This document shows, piece by piece, positions 1 to 6,179 of a DNA stretch of 18,731 nucleotides (the stretch's first letter is position 1; the number at the start of each line of letters is the position of its first letter). The stretch spans positions 1 to 18,731 of the forward strand of contig JASLJW010000007.1 of NCBI GenBank assembly GCA_030747885.1. Reading direction: 5' to 3'. The translations under genes and the position numbers were made by a program. A model generated the notes under the pieces. The model was not told the origin of the DNA. It saw only the letters and a program-made list of their open reading frames with translations, and made no database searches. This DNA is from Candidatus Thalassarchaeaceae archaeon (GTDB lineage: Archaea > Thermoplasmatota > Poseidoniia > Poseidoniales > Thalassarchaeaceae).

Positions 1-875
1 CCAACATAGGCAAAAATGTAACCATTCATTCGTTCATCATAACCGAGTCCACCATTTTCAATTGCCATTCCTGTAAAGAGGATAAATGTAGCATGCATCA
101 TTGTGAAAGCGAGTAAGAATGTGGCATTCAATAATACAAGACGTCTGATAGTTGGGCTAAGGTCTCGAATCCCCACTAGGTTACGAACAGTCTTTGCTAA
201 GCCAATTCCTTTCTCTGAAGAAGTACTACGTTTTTCTTCAGAGAGACTTTCAGGGAGCATTTTGATTGCTAGGAGAAATGAGATTGCAGAAAGACACCCC
301 GCGAATAGGCACGGGAGGAAATATGGGTGATCAATCCACCATTGTGTGTCAAAAGGCCCTCCAAAGGTGCTTGCAGGGTTGGTTAGTATTCCTCCAATGA
401 AGGGACCAATCATGAATCCAAGTCCAAATGATGCTCCAATCATTCCCATTCTTGCAGGTAATTGTTTAGGTGTACTAATATCGCCAATATATGCCCTTGT
501 AACAGCAATATTTCCATTTCCTGCACCTGCTAGAAAACGAACCAAAACCGCCATCCAGAGTGCCGAAGCAAGACCAAATGAAATTAGGAAAATAGTGTTT
601 GAAATAAGACCAAACATTAGTACTGGGCGTCTGCCAAAACGATCAGAAAGTGAACCTAGAATTGGAGTAAATAGGAATTGACCAAGGGTGTAGCAAGCAA
701 GAACAATTCCTACCCACCGATCTCTTGAACCCATATCTAGGAATCCATCTGATTCTGCTAAATCTTGGATAAAATAAGTCAAAAATGGAATTACTAGGGT
801 AAACCCAATCATATCGATTAGTACGACCATGAAGAGAATTAACAGCGGAGAACGCTCATCCTTCCCATTCGACAT
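1..875 (-). CDS. MFS transporter, DHA1 drug:H+ antiporter-like (C-terminus beyond window)
   Basis: The first 291 residues of a major facilitator superfamily transporter are visible; the gene runs off the left edge. Translation from the ATG at 875 begins MSNGKDERSPLLILFMVV. About seven hydrophobic helices can be seen, so roughly half of the usual 12 are present. Between helices 2 and 3 lies the MFS signature loop GSLSDRFGRRP (residues 74-84). Around residues 153-162 the sequence GFMIGPFIGG matches the antiporter motif C (GxxxGPxxGG), which places it with TetA/MdtG-like proton-coupled exporters. A hydrophilic loop (about 209-245) fits the central cytoplasmic linker. The substrate cannot be read from the sequence. 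The gene diverges from the aldo/keto reductase gene across an 85-bp gap. A purine-rich GAGAGGGGGA sits just upstream of the start and may act as ribosome binding site. 875 is the only in-frame ATG near the start. Confidence 0.9.
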   Translation of the reverse strand, partial: MSNGKDERSPLLILFMVVLIDMIGFTLVIPFLTYFIQDLAESDGFLDMGSRDRWVGIVLACYTLGQFLFTPILGSLSDRFGRRPVLMFGLISNTIFLISFGLASALWMAVLVRFLAGAGNGNIAVTRAYIGDISTPKQLPARMGMIGASFGLGFMIGPFIGGILTNPASTFGGPFDTQWWIDHPYFLPCLFAGCLSAISFLLAIKMLPESLSEEKRSTSSEKGIGLAKTVRNLVGIRDLSPTIRRLVLLNATFLLAFTMMHATFILFTGMAIENGGLGYDERMNGYIFAYV

Positions 876-960
876 GGATCCCCCTCTCGATGTTCTTCCT
901 TTCAATTCATCTAGTACATTGATGCGCGAACTTCATGTTCTATTTCTTCAAGCGGAGCAC

Positions 961-1806
961 ATGGGGCCCCTTCTCCCACTCTCTCATACAACTCCAGATG
1001 GTGCCAAATCCTACGAATCTGAGATACCTCAATTCGGTCTAGGTGTATTTTTGGCTAATGGGCCAGATTGTAAGCAAGCAGTTCTGTGGGCTTTGGATGC
1101 AGGATATCGTCACATCGATACTGCTCGAGCATACGACAATGAGAGACAGGTTGGTGAAGCGATTCTTGAATCGGGTATCGATCGCTCAGAAATTTTTGTA
1201 ACTTCGAAGTTGAGGAGATTCCATGCAGTTGGCCATGAAGAGACAATTCATCGATGCAAAGAGAGCCTCGAGAATCTAGGCTTAGAATACTTGGATCTCT
1301 TCCTTGTTCACGCTCCGCCCAAGGATCCATATCATCGGAAACCAACATGGCAAGGGATGGAGGAATGTCTCGAGACCGGTTTGGTTAGAGCCATTGGAGT
1401 GAGTAATTATGGCGCACATCATCTCGATCATATGAGGTCATATGCTCGATATTTGCCTTCAGTGAACCAATTTGAGGTACATCCATGGTTACAGCGGCCA
1501 GGACTTCGAGCGGCTACAGAAGCAATAGGTGCAATCCCTGAAGCATACTCTCCCCTAGCACGTGGGAAGAAATTGGACGATCCAGTCTTATCTTCAATAG
1601 CGAAGAAAATTGGAGCAAGCCCTGCACAGGTAGCAATAAAGTGGTGTCTAGAACAAGGATGTATTACAATCCCTAAATCCACAAACAAGAATAGAATCGA
1701 AGAGAATTTAGCCGCTCTAAATCTAGATATTTCCCCAGTCATGGCCGAAATTTCTTCGTTGGAAGACAATTTCGTGAGTGGGTGGGATCCAACAGCTGAA
1801 CCTTGA
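961..1806 (+). CDS. Aldo/keto reductase (NADPH-dependent)
   Basis: A 281-residue (beta/alpha)8-barrel oxidoreductase that should reduce aldehydes or ketones with NADPH in the cytoplasm. The AKR tetrad is complete: D53 and Y58 in HIDTARAYDNE, K83 in FVTSKLRR, and H117 in LFLVHAPP. The phosphate-binding segment IPKSTNKNRIEENL, typical of NADP-preferring members, lies near the C-terminus. The frame is open further upstream (to ATGs at 829 and 922), but those residues resemble nothing in the family and the 829 start would overlap the divergent transporter gene. The ATG at 961 gives the usual AKR N-terminal length, and GGAG lies 3 nt upstream of it. The best general match is to the 2,5-diketogluconate reductase/prostaglandin F synthase type of AKR; the physiological substrate is unknown. 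Confidence 0.92.
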   Translation: MGPLLPLSHTTPDGAKSYESEIPQFGLGVFLANGPDCKQAVLWALDAGYRHIDTARAYDNERQVGEAILESGIDRSEIFVTSKLRRFHAVGHEETIHRCKESLENLGLEYLDLFLVHAPPKDPYHRKPTWQGMEECLETGLVRAIGVSNYGAHHLDHMRSYARYLPSVNQFEVHPWLQRPGLRAATEAIGAIPEAYSPLARGKKLDDPVLSSIAKKIGASPAQVAIKWCLEQGCITIPKSTNKNRIEENLAALNLDISPVMAEISSLEDNFVSGWDPTAEP

Positions 1807-1814
1807 GTGATCAC

Positions 1815-2003
1815 ATGAAATTCGATGAACCAAAAACCATCGAAGAAGACCTTGAATTAATATCCATGGCAATGGAAATGGGGATAGATCCTTTTCCCCC
1901 AAAACGAGAGAAGAAAAGATGGGGAAGAATGGCTCTTGCATCTTTCATGATTGTCCTTGTAATTTCTTGGACATCTGAATTTTTGATGCGTTTTCTAGAG
2001 TAG
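1815..2003 (+). CDS. Small single-pass membrane protein, unknown function
   Basis: A 62-residue protein beginning MKFDEPKTIEEDLELISMAM. It has an acidic amphipathic N-terminal stretch, a basic patch (KREKKRWGR, 30-38) and one hydrophobic helix (about 39-57). Positive residues before the helix suggest an N-inside orientation. It follows the aldo/keto reductase by 8 bp in the same direction, so it is probably co-transcribed. GTGATC just before the ATG matches part of the archaeal Shine-Dalgarno complement (GGAGGTGATC) and favours this start over an in-frame TTG at 1803. Its stop codon overlaps the 3' end of the convergent tRNA gene. I do not recognise a family. It could be chance, but the composition (acidic head, basic patch, one helix) is protein-like. 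Confidence 0.55.
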   Translation: MKFDEPKTIEEDLELISMAMEMGIDPFPPKREKKRWGRMALASFMIVLVISWTSEFLMRFLE

Positions 2004-2073
2004 CCCCTCCCGGATTCGAACCAGGGTCATGGCATCCAGAGTGCCATATGATGGACCACTACACTAAGGGGCT
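2001..2073 (-). tRNA. tRNA-Gln (anticodon CTG)
   Basis: On the minus strand the sequence folds into a complete cloverleaf. The 7-bp acceptor stem AGCCCCT/AGGGGCT is perfect. The D-arm contains TAGTGGTC with the GG of the D-loop. The anticodon stem TGGCA/TGCCA encloses the loop CTCTGGA, giving anticodon CTG, which reads CAG (Gln). The T-arm is CCTGG/CCGGG around TTCGAAT. The discriminator is A (complement of 2001) and no CCA is encoded. The AG start of the acceptor stem resembles archaeal tRNA-Gln. No intron is present. The gene lies 45 bp downstream of korB on the same strand and has its own TATA-like box. Confidence 0.95.
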
Positions 2074-2094
2074 CTATGTTTGGCGAGCGAAGTC

Positions 2095-2105
2095 CTGTAT
2101 ATCAG
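2095..2105 (-). promoter_or_regulatory. TATA-like box of the tRNA-Gln gene
   Basis: The minus-strand sequence CTGATATACA is centred about 27 nt before the tRNA 5' end, the usual distance of an archaeal TATA box from the transcription start. It lies in the 45-bp spacer between korB and the tRNA, so the tRNA need not depend on korAB transcription. It is a single match to a loose consensus. Confidence 0.45.
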
Positions 2106-2118
2106 AGCAGCGGCAAGT

Positions 2119-3168
2119 TCACATTCTGAATTTATTCATCATTGCAGAATGTATTTCTTTGCTTGGTCGCATCATTTCGTCTGAAAGATCACTCAATGCT
2201 ATATCCACTAGTCCCTGATCCTCATCAGCAGTTGGCAAGTCTGTATTGTGATGCAGGAGTCCAGTGATGTGTTTCTTTTCCACTTCAGCATCATGCAATG
2301 CTGCCAAGGCTGCAGTAGGATTAGTGTGATCATAACTCTTGTTGATTGTTTCTAATCGCAAAGTACTGCCATCAAATAACGTGACGTCTTCGAATTCACC
2401 TTCGGGAATATCGACTTCTGCTATGGGTTCAAAGTGATGGATATAATCGATTCCGTGAAGTTCTTCTTCGTTGTCTTTGACGTATCCATAGGAACGATAA
2501 GATTCGTCATTGTTTGCGAATGTTACACATGGGGAAATCACGTCAATGACTGCCATTCCCTTATGGCTTAAAGCGGCCTTCAGTAGAGAAGTCAACTGTT
2601 TTTTCGCTCCAGAAAAGGATCTGGCAACAAACCCGCAACCCACATTTATGGCTAACTTACACAAATCAATAGGGGGCTGTTCATTGGGTGATCCCTTGCG
2701 TTTCTTAGACCCTCTTTCGACAGTGGCAGAATACTGGCCCTTTGTTAAGCCGTAGACGCCGTTATTTTCAATGATATACACCATGTTCAAATTTCGTCGA
2801 ATAGCATGGATAAACTGGCCTATTCCAATGCTGGCAGAATCACCATCCCCTGATACGCCAAGGTACACGAGATTCTTGTTTATCATGTTGGCACCAGTGG
2901 TGACGGAAGGCATCCTTCCATGAACTGTGTTGAATCCATGTGATTGCCCTAAGAAGTATGCAGGAGTCTTTGATGAGCAACCAATTCCACTCATCTTGGC
3001 AATGCGATGTGGTTCTATTCCATTTTCCCAGCATGCTTGGATAACTACACTGGATATCTGATCATGCCCACATCCAGGACAAAGAGAAGATGGACCCCCT
3101 GTATAATCTGTTTTGGGAAGTTCAATCACATTGAGTTTTACTGCCCTTGCAGGTTTTTCATCACTCAT
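2119..3168 (-). CDS. korB: 2-oxoacid:ferredoxin oxidoreductase, beta subunit (probably 2-oxoglutarate)
   Basis: This is the thiamine-diphosphate and [4Fe-4S] subunit of a 2-oxoacid:ferredoxin oxidoreductase, 349 residues. Visible motifs are LCPGCGHDQ (C30, C33), SGIGCSS (C64), the ThDP/Mg2+ motif GDGDSASIG (108-115) with NNGVYGLTKGQ (135-145), and ISPCVTF (C214). The four cysteines are spaced as the cluster ligands of archaeal beta subunits. The enzyme decarboxylates a 2-oxoacid to its acyl-CoA and reduces ferredoxin. The C-terminal part beyond about residue 290 is an acidic extension. Its ATG overlaps the korA stop codon by 4 bp (ATGA) and has a full Shine-Dalgarno sequence inside the end of korA. 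The nearby aconitase gene supports 2-oxoglutarate as substrate, but the sequence alone does not exclude a broader 2-oxoacid range. Confidence 0.93.
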   Translation of the reverse strand: MSDEKPARAVKLNVIELPKTDYTGGPSSLCPGCGHDQISSVVIQACWENGIEPHRIAKMSGIGCSSKTPAYFLGQSHGFNTVHGRMPSVTTGANMINKNLVYLGVSGDGDSASIGIGQFIHAIRRNLNMVYIIENNGVYGLTKGQYSATVERGSKKRKGSPNEQPPIDLCKLAINVGCGFVARSFSGAKKQLTSLLKAALSHKGMAVIDVISPCVTFANNDESYRSYGYVKDNEEELHGIDYIHHFEPIAEVDIPEGEFEDVTLFDGSTLRLETINKSYDHTNPTAALAALHDAEVEKKHITGLLHHNTDLPTADEDQGLVDIALSDLSDEMMRPSKEIHSAMMNKFRM

Positions 3169-4952
3169 TCTTTCACCTCCTCTAGTGCACGTAGAATTCT
3201 ATCAGCGTAGAATTTCGCTCGAGGGGGTAGACCGTCTGAATATGCTACACTAACGACTTTGTGTACCAAATGAATTGGCAACTCTTTTCTTAATACTCCA
3301 TACAACTGACCATCTCTGTTGATTTCCAGCACAATCACTTTCTCATGACGTTCAACGAACGCTTCGATTTCTGAGTGGAGGGGTAGCGCTCGAACTCTAC
3401 ATTGACTTACTTTGATTCCTGTTTCTTCCATTATGTCATCAATTTCCTGAATGGTATTCTCCATCGAACCCATGTATATGATGCCCACTTCAAGCTCTTC
3501 TTCTTCACGAAGTAAAGGGGCTGGAAGGAGATCTCTTGCATTGTCTGTCTTGCGCTTGAGTCTCTTCATTAGTTCACGATAAACCATCGGGTCTTCGCTG
3601 TAAACTCCATCTTCATCGTGGCCAGTTCCTCTATACAGAATTGGGTCTAAACCCGAACCTGGCAAGGTTCGGTAAGGAATCCCATCTCCGTCTACATCTC
3701 GATACCTACCATAGTTTTCTATTGCATCCATTTGTTCTTGAGTTCGGATTACCTTGCCTCTATCCAGCGGCTCATCAGGATATTCAAATCCTGAACAAAC
3801 CCAATTATTCATTCCCAAATCTAAATCAGAAAAACCGAAGACAAGAGTCTGGAATCGCTCTGCATAATCGAAAGCCCTCCAGCCGAATTCAAAGCATTCT
3901 TCTACAGTTCCAGGGATTAGAACAATGTGTTCTGTATCACCATGACTAGCTTCTCTAAGGAGATTCAAATCACCTTGCTGAGTTCTGGTAGGTAACCCTG
4001 TAGAGGGCCCTGCTCTGTTAACATCCCAAATAACTCCTGGAATCTCGGCGAAGTAAGCAAGTCCCACAAATTCAGACATTAGAGAAATTCCTGGTCCAGA
4101 CGTACATGTCATTCCTCGTCCGCCTGCCCATCCTGCGCCTACTACCATTCCTGCAGCTGCTAATTCATCCTCTGCCTGAACTACCGCACAGGTTGACTGG
4201 CCATCTTCAGTATCCCTTAGTTCAGGTAACCATTGGATGATTCCTTCTGCAATAGATGATGAAGGCGTGATTGGATACCACGAGAGCATGTTGATCCCTC
4301 CGTAAATTGATCCTAGTGCCACAGCTTCGTTCCCGTCAACCAAGAATTGTCCTTCGATCTTTTCACGATTTTCTAGTGTATACGGCTGATCCCATTCTAT
4401 GTTCTCAGCTGCATACAATCTACCTTCTTCGATCGCTCGCAGATTCGCTTCAACTGCAGATGCTTTACCGTTAAATTGACGATTCACTGCATGTTCCAAT
4501 GCCTCTTGCTCAATTCCTATTAGATGTTGGAGAACACCAACATAGTACATGTTAGCAATCATTTTTGCCATCTTTGGATTGATTCCTCTCGCCATCTTGG
4601 TCATGGGCATGCCAAAAACAAGACAATCATCCCTATCAACAGGCATTTTGGCATCCTCATTGTATAGAATTATGGTGCCCGGTTCAGCACCATTTACATC
4701 CTTAAACCAAGTATCTTTGTTCATTACAACTTGGAAATGATTTCGATTACCTGGTGCTTGATATCCTAAATCAGAAACACGAATTATATACCATGTTGGT
4801 AGTCCTGAAATATTGCTTGGAAATAGATTCTTCCCACTAACTGGAACCCCCATCTCAAACATGGAATTAAGAAGAATAAGATTGGCTGACTGTGACCCAG
4901 TTCCATTCGCTGTTGCGATGTTTATAGTGAAATCATTGACGATGGCATCCAT
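3165..4952 (-). CDS. korA: 2-oxoacid:ferredoxin oxidoreductase, fused gamma-alpha subunit (probably 2-oxoglutarate)
   Basis: A 595-residue partner of KorB. Residues 1 to about 195 form the gamma domain, with the Gly-rich ANGTGSQSAN (15-24) near the N-terminus. From about 203 the alpha (pyrimidine-binding) domain follows, with YPITPSSSIAEG (226-237), the YPITP signature of this family, and CTSGPGISLMSE (283-294). The region RYRDVDGDGIPYRTLPGSG and the following GTGHDEDG are typical of KorA proteins. The last part is the C-terminal alpha domain. The gamma-alpha fusion is the common KorA arrangement in archaea and actinobacteria. With KorB it oxidises the 2-oxoacid to acyl-CoA and passes two electrons to ferredoxin; no ferredoxin or delta (2[4Fe-4S]) subunit gene is visible. 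The operon diverges from the cyclophilin gene across 137 bp, in which I see no convincing TATA box. Confidence 0.93.
   Translation of the reverse strand: MDAIVNDFTINIATANGTGSQSANLILLNSMFEMGVPVSGKNLFPSNISGLPTWYIIRVSDLGYQAPGNRNHFQVVMNKDTWFKDVNGAEPGTIILYNEDAKMPVDRDDCLVFGMPMTKMARGINPKMAKMIANMYYVGVLQHLIGIEQEALEHAVNRQFNGKASAVEANLRAIEEGRLYAAENIEWDQPYTLENREKIEGQFLVDGNEAVALGSIYGGINMLSWYPITPSSSIAEGIIQWLPELRDTEDGQSTCAVVQAEDELAAAGMVVGAGWAGGRGMTCTSGPGISLMSEFVGLAYFAEIPGVIWDVNRAGPSTGLPTRTQQGDLNLLREASHGDTEHIVLIPGTVEECFEFGWRAFDYAERFQTLVFGFSDLDLGMNNWVCSGFEYPDEPLDRGKVIRTQEQMDAIENYGRYRDVDGDGIPYRTLPGSGLDPILYRGTGHDEDGVYSEDPMVYRELMKRLKRKTDNARDLLPAPLLREEEELEVGIIYMGSMENTIQEIDDIMEETGIKVSQCRVRALPLHSEIEAFVERHEKVIVLEINRDGQLYGVLRKELPIHLVHKVVSVAYSDGLPPRAKFYADRILRALEEVKE
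3173..3180 (-). promoter_or_regulatory. Shine-Dalgarno sequence of korB
   Basis: GGAGGTGA on the minus strand lies within the last codons of korA, 4 nt before the korB ATG. It is a perfect complement of the conserved 16S rRNA 3' end. It fixes the korB start and shows that the organism uses Shine-Dalgarno initiation for internal operon genes. Several first genes here (cyclophilin, redoxin) lack such a sequence and may be leaderless. Confidence 0.8.
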
Positions 4953-5089
4953 CTAGTTTCTACCGCCTGTGGTGTGTCGGTGCGAGGGTGCACATGACTT
5001 AGCCTTTCGGCCGCTGAGAGCCGATTCATAGGTTCTAGTGAATCACTTCATCCGTTGCCGTTTTGAAGGCTGGGCGTTTCCGAACCCTC

Positions 5090-6133
5090 ATGGCGACTCC
5101 ACCACAAGTCAAGGAAGGATGGTCGAATGCTCAGGAGTCTATCGATTCTGGTGATTATGAAGCGGCCCTAGGTTCACTTCGAGAAATTTGGGGCTCTCAT
5201 TCTAAGGATGCGAACGTTCACCAAACATGGTCTTTGGCTGCAGATGCACAGGCATCTAAAGCAACAGCATCAGGCCGAGCAGGCGATTATCGCAAGTCAA
5301 TTAGGCACTATGAGAAGGCATTGGATAAGGGCGCAGGAAAAGAAGTCCGTAGGAGAATGAACCGTGTACGCACTGAGATGGATGAGCGCGGGATCGGAAT
5401 GGGTGGTTTCCGCCTTGTTGATGATGGGGCCCCCACAGTGTACGGGATTTTTGCAATCGTAGTGGTTGGAATGTTGTTGCTTGTTTCATTGCGTTATATG
5501 GATGAAGGGTTGAATCTAACAGATTTATTCAACACTGGAGATGACTCTCAGACAGCATCTTCTGGTTCAGACACTGCTCAAATGACTATTTCTTACGTTC
5601 CTGCAGGATCTGCAGCTAGTCAAACAGTTGTAGTAATGCTTGACCTAAACAGAGATGCAGCGCCTATTCATGTAGATAATTTCGTCAAATTAGCATTGCG
5701 TGGAGATTACGATAATACTCCCTTCCATCGAGTAATTGATGATTTTATGATTCAGGGCGGTGATTTCACCAATGGAGATGGAACGGGCGGTCATGCTGCA
5801 GAATTCTACGGTTATTGTGATGGACAACCAACCGCTACTCCCTGTCCGAACCCTACTAGTTTCACTGTTCCTGATGAAGCCGATAATGGCCTCATACACC
5901 TTCCATGTACCATTTCCATGGCAAAGACTAGCAATCCCAATACTGGCGGAAGTCAATTCTTCCTTATCCCGGAAGATAGTACCCCTAATTGGTTAGATGG
6001 TCAGCACACAGTTTTCGGAAGTATAACTTCTGGATGCTCGTTTATCACCAGTATTAGCGAAGTTGAAACAGGTGGTGACCAAGGTTCTACACCAGTTCAT
6101 GCAGTCACACTGGAAAGTGTTGTAATTTCTTGA
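5090..6133 (+). CDS. Membrane-anchored cyclophilin-type peptidyl-prolyl isomerase with TPR-like N-terminus
   Basis: A 347-residue protein in three parts. Residues 1-100 are helical and TPR-like (SIDSGDYEAALGSLREIWG; RAGDYRKSIRHYEKALDKG). One transmembrane helix spans about 118-136. Residues about 163-347 are a cyclophilin domain. The positive patch before the helix places the TPR part in the cytoplasm and the isomerase outside. Cyclophilin active-site residues are conserved: R214, F219 and Q222 in FHRVIDDFMIQGGD, Q289 in GSQFFL, W301 and H306 in WLDGQHTVFG, with the same spacing as human cyclophilin A. The domain should speed prolyl cis-trans isomerisation in exported proteins. Cysteines C243, C252, C273 and C316 could form disulfides outside. 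I chose the ATG at 5090 over an in-frame TTG at 5063 because the added residues look non-native. Aconitase follows 46 bp downstream. Confidence 0.9.
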   Translation: MATPPQVKEGWSNAQESIDSGDYEAALGSLREIWGSHSKDANVHQTWSLAADAQASKATASGRAGDYRKSIRHYEKALDKGAGKEVRRRMNRVRTEMDERGIGMGGFRLVDDGAPTVYGIFAIVVVGMLLLVSLRYMDEGLNLTDLFNTGDDSQTASSGSDTAQMTISYVPAGSAASQTVVVMLDLNRDAAPIHVDNFVKLALRGDYDNTPFHRVIDDFMIQGGDFTNGDGTGGHAAEFYGYCDGQPTATPCPNPTSFTVPDEADNGLIHLPCTISMAKTSNPNTGGSQFFLIPEDSTPNWLDGQHTVFGSITSGCSFITSISEVETGGDQGSTPVHAVTLESVVIS

Positions 6134-6179
6134 GTCAGATTGATGGGCGACACTCTTCTGCTTGGGAATGGTGAGAGCC

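Noticed and set aside
103..681. Two plus-strand open frames (103-330, 346-681)
   Set aside because: They lie opposite the clear MFS transporter on the minus strand, whose motif A and motif C are intact. Their translations have no domain character.
829..960. Longer N-terminus for the aldo/keto reductase from 829 or 922
   Set aside because: The extra 44 residues match nothing in the family, and the 829 start would overlap the transporter gene. The ATG at 961 gives the normal family length.
5007..5024. Short inverted repeat TCGGC/GCCGA in the korA-cyclophilin gap
   Set aside because: A 5-bp stem with an 8-nt loop is expected by chance and has no T-tract or other support as operator or terminator.
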